From Halocaridina rubra (lineage: Eukaryota > Arthropoda > Malacostraca > Decapoda > Atyidae), in contig JAXCGZ010015167.1 of NCBI GenBank assembly GCA_037179515.1, positions 37,501-101,500 on the forward strand: DNA of 64,000 bases, written 5' to 3'. The translations under genes and the position numbers were made by a program. Positions 13,101 to 24,090 of the stretch are shown in pieces (the stretch's first letter is position 1; every line of letters begins with the position of its first letter). The notes below the pieces were generated by a model that was given only the letters and a program-made list of their open reading frames with translations, was not told the DNA's origin and made no database searches.

Positions 13101-16100
13101 GTTGTCGAACACGTTTGTCGAATGTGTTCGACAACCAAATACCCAGTTCGAACATCACTTCAAACACTTGTCTGTCGAACCGCGTTCGACGAACCGTTTG
13201 ACCATGTAAACCTCCCTTAAGCGTTTAATTATGTCCTCTAATGCTCTGGCCATTGCTCAGCAAAAATCATACGTTTTACTAATCAAAATCTGCATTGGAA
13301 GTCTTGATACCATTTTGGGTTATTCAGAATAATCAAATTAGCAATTGTCTCTGGAAAAGTTTTGCTATTTCGGCTGGGAAACTGCTAAATTCTTACATTT
13401 TTGTTTCCTACACTATATAAATGACAATATGGTAATTTTTCTTTCATTCTGTGTCACAAGTCGTCTTCATTTGGGGGTGAGCAAAGACAAAATAAAGCTG
13501 GGGAATTAAGGCAGGATGCCCTTCCTATTGCCCTACCCTGGGCTTGAACGCAGGTCTGTCACCTCCCAAGTCAAGCATTCTTTCAATTACTTTACAGCCC
13601 CCAGCTTTCTTAAGAGACTATTTCAAAAAACTTAAACTAATAACAAATGTCATATTCCTGAAGATACAGAAGCTTAAGTAAAAAAACTTACTTTCTTTTC
13701 TTATAGAAATGTTTTCCAAGAAACATAGGGATACGTCTCATGATTGTGTCATCGACAAGAACTATGTCAACACGATTTGCCAGATGTCGCTTGCCTTCGT
13801 ACTCCTTATACTCAACTTTCAACTGGCGTAGAGTCATCACCTGTGAAGAATAGTTTTTACATATAAACGACCATGGTAGCTGAATAGAAAATATGATACC
13901 CTCATTAATACCCAGCGTGAAACAAAGGGAATAACTAAAACATCCCACGCTCATGTTCCCTGCGCGACTTACGACACAACTATAAAGTAGGTTGGCCATA
14001 GTACCAGCCATTCATTGATATACTACAACTGAAGGTCTATTGGACTTGAAAAGGACTGGTCAGGACAGCTTGATGTTTAAGTCTTCCTTCAGTTACGGTT
14101 CTTTTTCCATGCCTATATCCACACCAGATATTCTGCCGCATTCGATACATATCTTTTACTGTCTCCTAGCATCAGATAAGTGACATCACTCCCCATCTCT
14201 GATTCTCTTTACACAATTTTTCGTAGTCTTGGTGCCTGGGTCCGATGAGGGCAATTTTCTTTGCTTTGATGTGACACTAATAATAAAAAGGAAAAATTAC
14301 TATATACTTGAAATTTCTTGTTTATGACAGACAACTGCTGAAAGATGAGGCAAGGGGAGGTAAATTTAGTTTAAGGCCAGCTGTCTCGATTCTGTAGTTA
14401 TAGCGTGGCCCCCCTATTGAATTCAATGGGACATGCTGCATCATATAATATGAACAACAATACAAAAGCTTGCTGGGTTCCTTAAGTAATCACCTTTATA
14501 CTCTAAAGTAAGTGCTGAGACAAAAGGGAAAATGTCAATATTATATAAATCCTCATATTATATACAATAGGAAAGAAAATAAATTCCTGTATTAGTCTGA
14601 GGGTCTTTGTAATCAGTATACAGTAATCCCTCGCTATATCGCGGTTCACCTATCGCATTTCAGTGCATCGCGGTTTTTTTTGGCGAGTTTTTTTTTCTGG
14701 GTACTATATATGCGAAAATATTAAAAAAATAAAAATTTTCAGTATTTTTATTACTTTATTGAAAACTAAAATTTTCACTATTTTTTTGATACAAAAATGT
14801 ATTTCCAAGCCTAAGAATAATAAAACAGTAGGAAACAGTAAAAAAAACATAAATTTGAACATGTAACTCTGCACCATAGAAAGTACGATACCGGTATCAG
14901 CGTTTCGGAAAACCCAAAGGGTCACCTACGTGAGATAGTATATATTAAAATTTCCAGTAGCTTCATTCTTTTATTGATAAAAAAATTTATTTCTTAGCCT
15001 AAGAATAATAAAAAGTACAAAATAGTAAAAAACATAAATAATCACAGTATTACACCATGTAAAATACGATACCGGTATCAGAGTTTCGGAAAACGAAAAG
15101 GGTCGCACCTACGTGAGCTAGTACATATTCAAATTTTCATTATTTTATTGATAAAATAAGTATTTCCTAGCCTAAGAGTAATAAAACAGTAAAAAATAGT
15201 AAAAAACATAAATTTAAACATATACACTCACAGTATTGCACCATGTGAAATACTGTACGATAGCGTACACTGTATTGGCGTCTTGGAAAATGCAAAGGCT
15301 CGCGCCTACATGAGATAGTTCGTGGAATGCTATTGGCTGAGAGGGTGAGAGACGACGAATCACAGAATTGTTTTTCTGTATGTTCTGTATCATGGGGTCT
15401 GATTGGCATTTTGATTGAAGTTTGGTTCTCCCACCATCTTCCATTGTCTCGCCTCACTCGTTCAGTCTAACTGACATGTGCACAGTTCGCGTTTTGCTTA
15501 TTAATATGTTATGCTTTAGGGGTTGGGCTCTTTCGATAACAGTCTCCTATGCCTCAAAAGGCCCCTCTTTAATTTCAAGCGGCTTTTGCAGATCTTCTTT
15601 AACGTGTGATTTACAAGAGATTTCCTCTACTGGGGGAGCATCAGTATCATTTCCTTTGCCTTAACAGACTCCTCTTTAATTTCAAGCGGCTTCTGCAGAT
15701 CTTCTTTAACGTGTGATTTACGAGCGATTTCCTCTACTGGGGGAGCATCAGTATCGTTTCCTTTGCCTCAACAGACTCCTCTTTAACTCAAGCGGCTTCT
15801 GCATATCTTCTTTAACGTGAGATTTAAGAGATTTCCTCTACTGGGGGAGCATTAGTGTTATTTTCACAGTTTTCATTGCCATCCACCTCCATCTTAGAAG
15901 GAGAAGGAACACAATTGGTTTCTGAAGATTGACCTGAATTGAGACCAGTTTGTACAAAGTCCAAAGTATACTGTATTTCAAAACATCACTGATAGGATAC
16001 TTGGCCTCTCCACTTCCATATTTTTCATAATGATCAAGGGTTCTCCTATGTACTGTATATTCTATTCACTTCGTAACTAAGCCACGAGGAAATCGAAGAA

Positions 16101-19100
16101 CCTGGCCTTACACTCGAATGTTTGGCAGCCCTGTATGAACACGTGAAAGCACTCCAACAACTCTCACAAGAACATGATAATAATATGGATCGTTCGGTGA
16201 CCTTCTGCAATCTTCTCGACGATGCCATGTCATTACCACCACATTCACGGTAAGTTTACCTATCACTTTCATATAAATTTACGCTTGCACGCTGTTATTA
16301 ATAAAGTAAAGGGTGGTTTGTTAACAGTACAGGGAGGGTTTGTACAGCAAACGTAAAAATAAATGTAAAATACCTATGTACATGTAGGGATATCCTACTT
16401 CGCGGAAATTCACCTATCGCGGTCGGTCCCGGAACCGAACCCCCGCGATAAACGAGGGATCACTGTACACCTTTATATTTATCCTTGGTTAAGACATCCT
16501 AAAGATCCTTCATTCTGGACTGTCTCCCTGCTCATCAAAGTTCTAGAACCATCATTTACTTAACTTACCATTAAATTACAAGTCACCTAATATGAAAAAT
16601 ACTTTAACAATGGAAACAAAGTAATGAATAAGTGCTAAGTTTGTTTGTAAAACACAACACTATGAATGAGCACAAAATGAACTGCTAAAAAGCTTGACTG
16701 ATGATCATTACCTCATTTATGTGTCTTGATGCACCACACATTCTTATCATTTCCTGAAATTTGTGAAGATGCTCAGAAAAGTCTTGACGTAGTTGTCTCT
16801 TCTTTTTGTTGTCTTCATCCCTAGCTATGAGCAGTACCTCTGTGTCGTTGTTCACTATACTGTGTGGCAGGTGTCTGAAAGGAAATTTACAATAGTGAGT
16901 TCAAGCATCTGACACACGCAAACACACATAATAGAATACTGAAGTCCTTCGTAAGAAGGCAACCGTCCTAGCCCTTGGTAGAAAAGGGAGTTCGTGACGT
17001 AAAACCGAATCCATAGTGTTTTCCAGTATATGTGATTCTCTCTCTCTCTCTCTCATTGTGTAAAGGGAAAGTGTTTGATACATAGATATGTGTACTTACG
17101 AACAGGTTCTGCAGCTTTTCTTCTCTTAAAGAACACTGAATTTTTATATACAGGTATAACAAAGCTGCAGATTACCATTATTATCATTATTAATTATAAT
17201 TTTTATTATCATTATCATTGCAACTGATGGTACTTCAGTATGAAATACGAGTCTTAGAGATCAGTATTAACAGAAAAATTTAATGGATATTAATGGAGAG
17301 ATAAGTAAGGCTAATTGATCGATCGGAAGGAGTATAAGAGTTATAACACAGATGGTAGTGCCAAAAGATTGATATAAAGAGACATACCAATGCCAGATTG
17401 AAAGAGGACTAGCAATCCCTCTGAAATTTTATTCTTACTACAAAAAGAACTGATAAAGGATGCAAAGACTGGCAAAGTATGTAGAAGCCTCATTTAAATT
17501 CATTTATACTGCTATGAAGAATGGGATGAATCAGATTCATGGTAAATGGGTGTTCTTTGATTCAGGCATCCCTTCAAAAGGAAGGACTAAGTTTTTGTTT
17601 TTATGTACAGTGGAGGCCACCCAGATGTGGGTACGATGTTTAAAAGAAAGGGTATGTAGAGCACAGTTCAGTAATTTCCTTTGTTACAGTTGCAGGCTTT
17701 GGACTTTAACAGGACTGGCCAGGACAGCTTGATGATAAGTCTTCTTCCAGTTATGGTTCTTTTTCTAAGCCTACGTCTATCCCGTACATTCTGGTGTATT
17801 TGTTACACAACTCTTATCACCCCTCACATCTAACCAGTCACAAAACTCCCCATTTGTTTCCCTATACAGTCATCTCTCGAATTAACACGAGGATAGGTTC
17901 TCAAAAGGCTCGTGTAATTCAAATTGTCTATTCCCATAAGGAATAATGTTCATATGCTGTACATAGATACGTTCCTCATGCGTGCATAAACACACTTACC
18001 AAAGAAAATAGCTAAGTAAAACACATTTTACAAGTGCATAACCAAGCTGATATGCATATGTAAGCTAAAAATAAACAAGTACAGTATTAAAGATATACAG
18101 ATAAACAAAAAAATAAACAAATTAACTCCCTCTATATACGGTGGGCAACAGGTGTGTGGTGGCGGTGATCACAGGCCTAAGCCATAACGACTTTTTGACG
18201 GGATTATTCAGAGAAAAATGAACCTAATTACCACTAACCAGAGTTTGTGACTTTGTTTGCAGTGTCGTCGGCCAGTACCCTCTACAAAACGGGATTTTCA
18301 CCCTTATTGGAGTAATTTCGTCACACAAGTCACTGTTGTACTAATACAACAATGATTTATGACTCTCTCTCTCTATTTATTTTATCTATCTATCTATCTA
18401 TCGAGAGAGAGAGAGAGAGAAATCATTATTGTACTAGTACAACAATGACTTATGTGGAAATTTACTCCAAAAATGGTGAAAATCCCACTTTGTAGAGGAT
18501 TCTCAACAACCACACTGCTAACAAAGGCACAAGCTCTAGTTAGCGGTCATTAGGTCCATTTTTCTTCCACTCAGCACCTCGTTTTTTCTCGCTCTCATTA
18601 ACACGTATTTCCAATTTTTTTTTACTATTATTTTGTAGACACGCTAATCCAAATTCGCGTAGTTTAAGCTCACATAAATCGCGAGGTGATTGTACTTTCC
18701 TTTTCTCTCTCTTTTTTTTCTTTATTTTTCCCCGGGCCCAATATGGGCAGTTTGCATTTATCTGTCCAGGTGCCCCACTCTAATATAAAAAAAATAAATA
18801 AAAAAACTGTGATATCTTCAGTGCATAGGGTATTTTTCTTAGAAAAACAAAAAGTGAGATGCGACTGTTGAACCTTCACATAAACTAAATACATGAAATA
18901 AAGTCCTGGTGTTTAGTAATAAAAAGAACTTTTGATACATTTGAATGTTTTCATCTCCGACAACGTAAATACAGCTTACACTTTAATTTTCACGGGTCGA
19001 ACCACATGTTTCACTCGAAGAAGATCCGCGACTTTCAACATGCCCACTTGCAGATACACGTAGCCATCTTTGCCGTCGTCATCAAGCAGGTTTTTTCCTC

Positions 19101-19929
19101 TCTTTCCACGCAATTTCTGTTCCAGGATTCTCACGCCTTCAATGGCTTGCGATATCTAGTGGAAATAGAAGTATATGGGATTAAAAGGGACTAGGAAGCA
19201 AAACACTAATCATTGGGCAAGAATGGGCATGGCATTAAGCCATGCTTTTGCCCATTTTTTTTTTTCAGGTGTGTTGACCGAGCTGACCAGTAGAATATCT
19301 ATATACATGAGGCATTTTTCCCTTTATAAAGGGAGTGGTTGAGTCAAGGCAAAATACTGTGACTCTTTTGGAAGAGAAAATACATAGGAGGGGATTCCCA
19401 ATCCCCTCACTCTGCCCCATTTATTCAATTCTTATGACACACAGGAAGTATTCTATAGCTCCCCTTCCTCACAAGGAGATAACTGAATAGAATAAACAAA
19501 TACAGTTATATATCTTCCATTATATCTTGGTCTAGAGCAGCAATCTGCAGTCCATTACAACTAACAGCACAACGACAAAGGAATTTTAAATGCAAAGACC
19601 AAAAAAGGTAAATGCATACTATTCATTATAATCTCAAGATCATAACTCACCACACTGGAATCGATACTGACATCCACAGAAGACTGATTCTCTTTGCTTT
19701 CAGTTATATTGCTTAGTCTTTTTGCAATCTCTTTCTTTTTCTTCACTGCAGTTTGAGAAACGACTTTGGAGCTTTGCTCAATAATATTTCTTTTTGTAAT
19801 TTTGTTTTTCTTCACCTTCGGAAGCAAACCGGGTTTTGAATCAATCTGTTTTATTTTCTTAACAGTTCCAACCTTCTGTTTCTTGGTCAGCATTTTTGGA
19901 TGAGACTTGGGTTTAGGATTAGACTTCAT
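10173..19929 (-). CDS. rsl1d1-like: Ribosomal L1 domain-containing protein, RSL1D1/CSIG-like, 8 exons
   Basis: The exons (minus strand, in order) are 19651-19929, 18980-19155, 16712-16874, 13692-13840, 12611-12722, 11908-12064, 11350-11522 and 10173-10562. All donors are GT, all acceptors AG, and phases agree throughout, giving 532 residues. Residues 1-93 are Lys-rich. Residues about 94-345 form a ribosomal L1-like fold, with LRQLKVEYKEYE and IMRRIPMFLGKHFYKKRK closely resembling the human RSL1D1 segments around LKKEYKSYE and IRRLLPSLIGRHFYQRKK. The last exon is a basic/acidic low-complexity tail ending DDEILSDFYDEDL. Family members are nucleolar and act in pre-rRNA processing and ribosome assembly. 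In-frame TGA and TAA stand upstream of the chosen ATG at 19927-19929. A non-coding 5' exon may exist. Human RSL1D1 is about 490 residues, so length fits. The introns hold SINEs and two DNA transposons. Confidence 0.9.
12238..12425 (+). mobile_element. tRNA-derived SINE in intron 5 of the RSL1D1-like gene
   Basis: It begins with a tRNA-like head: A box in ggctagtacagtggtaacgc, and a B-box-like agatcggtccccgtcc. The unrelated body ends in ggaaataaagg. Orientation is antisense to the host gene. The B box is slightly degraded, so transcription by Pol III is doubtful. Confidence 0.75.
12780..12925. repeat. Foldback element with AACCT/TTAGG-type core
   Basis: The sequence ggtaggttaggcattagcctaac folds on itself and is followed by degenerate aacctaacc units up to about 12900. 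The outer part (cccagtacactgaatagccccgaaaattgtt) resembles the reverse complement of the edge of a similar element near 58040-58080, so this is a dispersed family. Confidence 0.6.
13092..13144. repeat. Perfect 21-bp inverted repeat (hairpin)
   Basis: The arms 13092-13112 and 13124-13144 are exact reverse complements, with an 11-nt spacer. The arm contains ggttgtcgaacac. Further gttcgaac/gtcgaac motifs continue to about 13200. It lies in intron 4 of the RSL1D1-like gene. It may be the terminal or core palindrome of a small foldback transposon. Confidence 0.9.
13450..13615 (-). mobile_element. tRNA-derived SINE, family 3
   Basis: Read on the minus strand: gggggctgtaaagtaattg, then tgcttgacttgggaggtgac, then a degenerate B box in ctgcgttcaagcccag. 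The body has ggaagggcatcctgcc and aattccccagc. Related copies lie at 20655-20805, 46795-46965 and 48430-48560, all in the same orientation. Confidence 0.7.
14028..14290 (+). mobile_element. Retrotransposon 3'-end repeat, copy 1
   Basis: It shares a block (ggactggtcaggacagcttg, then agttacggttctttttc) with 17700-17866. It also shares the end block gggcaattttct with a late gtgacactaat(a-rich) tail with 49840-50090. The end resembles the 3' UTR of LINE-D (compare 32260-32330). It is probably the 3' part of a LINE-D relative or a SINE using that tail. Confidence 0.6.
14720..15325. repeat. Three tandem ~185-bp repeats inside the Tigger-like element
   Basis: Each unit contains a block tatttcctagcctaagaata, then aaaacataaat, a caccatgtgaaata-like block, a cggtatcag...tttcgg or similar block, and cctacgtgagatagta. 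Units begin near 14725, 14945 and 15130. They have diverged by both indels and substitutions. Confidence 0.8.
15564..15850. repeat. 107-bp tandem repeat, about 2.7 units, inside the Tigger-like element
   Basis: Units start at 15564, 15671 and 15778 with cctctttaa, and contain caagcggcttctgcag and ctctactgggggagcatcag. Units 1 and 2 are nearly identical, and unit 3 has small deletions. Because 107 is not a multiple of three, the repetition cannot preserve one reading frame. Confidence 0.9.
16925..17025 (+). mobile_element. SINE fragment (family 2 tail)
   Basis: The block agtccttcgtaagaaggc, then ccgtcctagcccttgg, then gtgacgtaaaaccg, is shared with 28200-28338 and 55878-56062, where a tRNA-like head precedes it. 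Only the body/tail is present here. It ends near a short TC run. Confidence 0.75.
17867..18692. mobile_element. Non-autonomous Tigger/pogo-like element with long internal hairpin, 826 bp
   Basis: The left end is cagtcatctctcgaattaac. The reverse complement of the right end is caatcacctcgcgatttatg. Flanking TA lies at 17865-17866 and 18693-18694. There is no transposase sequence. The interior is dominated by an inverted repeat (18195-18590). It lies in intron 2 of the RSL1D1-like gene. Confidence 0.7.
18195..18590. repeat. Long imperfect inverted repeat (arms ~180 bp)
   Basis: The left arm (about 18195-18375) has aatgaacctaattaccacta, ctctacaaaacgggattttc and caagtcactgttgtactaat. The right arm (about 18410-18590) carries the matching reverse complements. 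The centre is CT/GATA/GA microsatellite. A transcript would form a long hairpin. Confidence 0.8.
19300..19485 (-). mobile_element. Short LINE-E end-composite element, copy 3
   Basis: The LINE-E 3' terminus (catgaggcatttttcccttt, then gggagtggttgagtcaaggc) is joined after about 30 bp to LINE-E 5' sequence (gaaaatacataggaggggat, then ctctgccccatttattcaat and acacacaggaagtattc). The composition is the same as at 5880-6043. It lies in intron 1 of the RSL1D1-like gene. Confidence 0.7.
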
Positions 19930-21540
19930 TACTAAGGGATATACGTGGTTCTTTCTATATATGAGTTATCATAAACAGAGAATTAAGCAATACCAATGTG
20001 TTTATATGTCTTTTCTTCAATCTTAACTTCTTAAGTTTCTTGGTCTTAATTGATAGCCTTTCAGACTTCCAAGGTTGATAGTGGTCTAATTACATTCTGT
20101 ACCTGTGGGTTAAAATAAACAAATTGTGTAAAAAAATTTCTATATGTATTATATATGATTACATATAGCTCTTTTCTGTAAGTATGTACGTACAATGAAT
20201 ATTATATCATGACTGGTAACAGTTACAGCACCATTAAGAAAAGACCGCTAAAATAGAATAGCAAAATTAAAACACTATTAATAATACGAGAAGTTCATTT
20301 ATTTCATTCATTTTATTCAAGGATAACCATACCAGCCTGAGAACCACTAAAGGTTAAACTGAGTAAACTCCATATTGAATGTCATGATAAATCTGAACAA
20401 TAGTTTACAACATATCAGCTGTTCATGATTAAAAACTCAAGTAAACGTTCATAGAAGCTAGAGATTATTATTAAGTGTGATCATGCTAAGCTAAATCACT
20501 TAACATTAACCTAGGCATTCTTTTCTATATTTCTTGCAAAGGACATTCTGATAATAATACAAATGGAGTGCCAAGGTACTAAAATTAAATGATGTAACCA
20601 AATATAGATGACTATGCCAAAATATATGAATGGACCTGAGCTATTAAATTTTTTTTAATGTTTTATGTGTAGCTACTAGTCACCATATGGGGTAGACACA
20701 GACAGATTGAAACTGGGGAAATAAGGCTATGGGCTTGAACATGGGTCCTTCACCTCCAGAGTCGAGCACTCTACCACTACGCTACGGCGTTCCCCTTATA
20801 TACTAACAGCATCTGGTGTTCCCCAACAGTCACTCATCTAAGTAATGATCAAACCCAATGTTGCTTAACAAACAGCAGGATAGATCAATACTATGACGGC
20901 ATTAAATATAGCATTTAAACCTATGCTTCTGTAATATAACATTCTTATAACTGAGAATCAGTTGAAATAATAGCTAGCAAATACCAAGTATTATTTGAAA
21001 GAGAGTACCAAATGACTCTCCAGTAACAAAATCAGCTTCAGCACATATCCAAAGTCCAATAATAGAACATTAAGTGAATAAATCATCATCATCAAATCTT
21101 TGAGCTTCTCCCGTCAAGGATTGCAACAGAGGATCAATCCACTCCAAACCGCCCTATACCTTTGACACACCCTCATGTCCTCCCTTACAGCCATAAATCT
21201 CCTGGCAGCTCCACTCTCAGCAGCTTTCTCCCAACATACTCCTCATCCCTCCTCAGTACATCCCCAAATCTCAGTCTTGCCTCTCCCAATAAGTCCTAAA
21301 ATGTAAAAATATATTTCCAAAGAAGACCAAAGACAATTTTGCAAGCCTCTTGACAAAAAGAAGTACTTGAACATTCCTATGGGTTTAGACTCTCGACAAC
21401 CTCTGAACCCCTATATGGTAATATATCAATTATGTGGTAAGGGACTTTTTTATCCGACTCCAATCTCTCTGATTTTTGAGTGTGGGATCAGAACATGTAA
21501 ATAATTTTATATAAAACACTTCACCATCAGCGAACAACTA
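19930..21540. other. Upstream region of the RSL1D1-like gene, mostly unassigned
   Basis: It should contain the promoter and 5' UTR of the minus-strand gene. No TATA box or other element can be assigned with confidence. A possible acceptor-like cag near 20105 on the minus strand allows a non-coding first exon. It contains a SINE (20655-20805). A patch near 21100-21300 is reminiscent of decapod repeat sequence, but I could not classify it. Confidence 0.45.
20655..20805 (-). mobile_element. tRNA-derived SINE, family 3
   Basis: On the minus strand the head reads ggaacgccgtagcgtagtgg, then tagagtgctcgactctggagg, and the B-box-like catgttcaagccc. Downstream is a gccttatttccccagtttc body and a block ending acataaaac. 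It belongs with copies at 13450 and 46795. Confidence 0.75.
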
Positions 21541-21542
21541 AA

Positions 21543-21898
21543 GTTAACAATAAACACTAACGGTCATTAAGTAAATTTCATACTATCGCACTCTCTCTAA
21601 ACACGCTCAAGTCACTGAGTTCTCAAAATATTAATTGCTGTCACTATTGCAGGACAGAGGAAATGATCCTTTAAGTCTTCAGTGATACATGTTGCATGTT
21701 GACAGTAAACACTAACTAAAGTTAACAATAAACACTAACGGTCATTAAGTAAATTTCATACTATCGCACTCTCTCTAAAGACGCTCAAGTCACTGAGTTC
21801 TCAAAATATTAATTGCTGTCACTACTGCAGGACAGTGGAAATGATCCTTTAAGTCTTTAGTGATACATGTTGCATGTTGAGAGTATTGTGATATTACT
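21543..21898. repeat. 178-bp tandem duplication, ~97% identical
   Basis: The block starting gttaacaataaacactaacg at 21543 recurs at 21721. I count about five mismatches over 178 bp. The high identity marks a recent local duplication. No gene is involved. Confidence 0.9.
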
Positions 21899-23511
21899 CG
21901 TACTAAGTCAATAACTCCCAGGTTGGGTGACTTGACAATCTGCAGGACCATAATGAGTGGTATTTGTAAATTCAGTTTGCTCAACATTATTTTGTGTGAC
22001 ATAAAAATGAGGAAAAAATTTTGGTTAAAAATTTTTTTTGCACCCCTTCAATTTTTGGACTAAACTATTTTCCTTCTGATAAGTTTCGATGTGTTTCTGA
22101 AGTAATGTGATAATTGGTTTTCTCGGAAAACACTATTTTTCTGTGTTACGACCGATATTGGTGGGCGGAAGTGGGTACTTAAATAACCTAATTTAACTAA
22201 CCTAACCTAACTGACAAGACCCAACTCAACTAACCTAACTAAGATTCGAAGCCTAACATATCTTAAGTGAGTTAATTAGGGTGTTTATACAGCAGCGCCA
22301 CACATTTCGGGAAGCGGTGGGTACTGTGGTTAATCAGGTAGGCTATGGGAGGGGTGCATAAACTGAATCTTTACAAAATTTTTAATCTCACACACCCCAA
22401 GTGAGGTGAAAATACAAAATCTGAAAAAAAAAAATTTAAAAAAATTGGGGATCCCGGTGGGCGAATGATCAGACAGCTCGACTAGGAAGTTAATGGACTC
22501 ATGATATAGCCCACCATGGGGCACTAGGAAACTCTTCCAGCCCTAATTCCCCAGCCACACTCTGCCTGCGTCCAACCCAGTATTGAGAACAAATAGTGAC
22601 ACATAAAACATAGATTTTATTACTAAAAATAAAACGCTAATTATTAACTTGTCTACAAGACTGAATTAACTAAACTAATCATACCTAACCTGATAATTTC
22701 ACGAGATTTTTCATAGATAGGGTGTAAGTTAAAGCTAAATAAAAAAAAAACTATATGCTACTGGTATCATTTTAGAAGAGGGTATCAATGGAATATGAAG
22801 CCCCCGGCTAGGGAGGATGCGTTCCTTTAAGTGAGGTTAGGTTGGGTTTGGACGCACCAGCAATGTTTTTTTAGACAATTTTATTTGTAATCCCTTCTTC
22901 TAAAAAAAAAATACCGTGATATTATATACAAGTCAGTCCACGCTCGTAAGATGAAACTGGGAGCCTCATAAACAAAAAATCTCTTCAGTCTTCCATATAA
23001 TTCAAACATTCACTTCGCTCCACTTAAATAACTTTATAATATGCAACCAGGAGACGGGGAGTTACGAGAATATGGTTCTTTCCCGTTGGCCAAATTATGT
23101 AAAACAATGATAATACATACAACGAGCAACAGACGTATTCAGTGGGATTTTTGACAACACGTGTTTATATCAGAGCAAAACGGTATCTAAAAACGTTAAA
23201 CTTACACGATTTCGGTTGAGACTAAACTCTTCTTCTTCTTCTTCTATTATACATAGTTATATCAAAAATAAGAGAATAAATAAATAAATAAATAAATAAA
23301 TGCAACTCATGTCTACATCAAATCCATATATTCTTTTTATGAGCTATTCAATACTACTGTATTTACATTTATAGTACTATTAGGAATCCATATAGCCTCT
23401 AACTTGTCTTGGAGGAATCACATAATCCAAATTTCTAAATCTTCATCCAAAATATTGGGGGTTTTGTTTCGTTTTCGTCATTACTTTTCCTCTTTGCAGT
23501 TACTTAAAATT
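21899..23511. other. Unassigned intergenic stretch
   Basis: No gene is recognised. It contains degenerate AACCT-type repeats at about 22175-22260, a short (CTT)n at about 23230-23245 and (AAAT)n at about 23270-23300. Confidence 0.5.
22175..22260. repeat. Degenerate AACCT/TTAGG-type interstitial repeats
   Basis: Several taacctaacc-like units lie in a loose cluster. TTAGG is the usual arthropod telomere unit. Such short interstitial clusters recur at about 12840-12900, 55012-55060 and 57930-58040. Confidence 0.6.
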
Positions 23512-24090
23512 TTTCACATATGTAATGTGCTTATCTGGTTATTGTATGACCCCAATGAGATTGGGATTTGAATTAAATGCGAAAATGAAGCCACGAGTGA
23601 GGTTGGGGAATCTGTAATATGAACATAGTGGCATTCAGATAGAATGCGTTCATTCCTAAGTATAGCAGATATAAGCTATAAGGTTAGATTCCTGTTAGCC
23701 TTCTGTGGTGTGTAGTTGGTAGCGCCTTGACTTAGTAATCATAAGTCCTAGGTTCGAGTCCCGGTCGGGGTAAAAAATGATTCATGTTTTCACATATGTA
23801 ATGTGCTTATCTGGTTATTGTATGACCGCAATGAGATTGGGATTTGAATTAAATGCGAAAATGAAGCCACGAGTGAGGTTGGGGAATCTGTAATATGAAC
23901 ATAGTGGCATTCAGATAGAATGCGCTCATTCCTAAGTATAGCAGATATAAGCTATAAGGTTAGATTCCTGTTAGCCTTCTGTGGTGTGTAGTTGGTAGCG
24001 CCTTGACTTAGTAATCATAAGTCCTAGGTTCGAGTCCCGGTCGGGGTAAAAAAGGATTCATGTTTTCACATATGTAATGTGCTTATCTGG
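23512..24090 (+). repeat. 276-bp tandem repeat with tRNA-like boxes, units U1-U2
   Basis: Units run 23539-23814 and 23815-24090, preceded by a short partial unit. They differ by only about three bases. Each carries an A-box-like gtgtagttggtagcgcc and a perfect B-box consensus ggttcgagtcc about 35 bp later, inside a tRNA-like segment with a six-base complementary anticodon-arm-like stem (gactta/taagtc). The T stem does not pair, so it is a tRNA-derived SINE head rather than a tRNA gene. The array is interrupted at 24091 by LINE-B and resumes at 27262. Confidence 0.85.

Larger units (their letters stand above)
14621..16465. mobile_element. Tigger/pogo-like DNA transposon relic, 1,845 bp, TA target duplication
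   Basis: The left end is cagtaatccctcgctatatcg and the right end, read in reverse complement, is cagtgatccctcgtttatcg. Both are followed by cgcgg and flanked by TA (14619-14620 and 16466-16467). This end type and TA duplication fit the pogo/Tigger group of the Tc1/mariner superfamily. No intact transposase remains. A plus-strand open stretch near 16080-16240 (around LAALYEHVKALQQLSQEHD) resembles the C-terminal tail of Tigger-type transposases. The left half is three tandem ~185-bp units and the centre three 107-bp units. It lies in intron 3 of the RSL1D1-like gene. Confidence 0.8.
17700..18800 (+). mobile_element. Retrotransposon 3'-end repeat, copy 2, split by an 826-bp DNA transposon
   Basis: 17700-17866 matches the first part of the repeat at 14028-14290 (ggactggccaggacagcttg and following). 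18693-18800 carries its second part (ccccgggcccaatatgggca, then a tccaggtgcc block and an A-rich end). The two halves are separated by the TIR element at 17867-18692, inserted at a TA. Confidence 0.65.

Noticed and set aside
15167..15664. Intact transposase gene in the Tigger-like element
   Set aside because: Only short unlinked open stretches occur. No DDE catalytic region or helix-turn-helix can be followed.
23700..23775. A functional tRNA gene in each 276-bp repeat unit
   Set aside because: A and B boxes are present, but the T stem and acceptor do not pair and several copies carry mutations. A tRNA-derived SINE is the better reading.
24079..24090. GTG at 24079 as start of LINE-B ORF2
   Set aside because: The first four codons lie in the flanking 276-bp satellite unit. 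The element begins at 24091 and is 5'-truncated.
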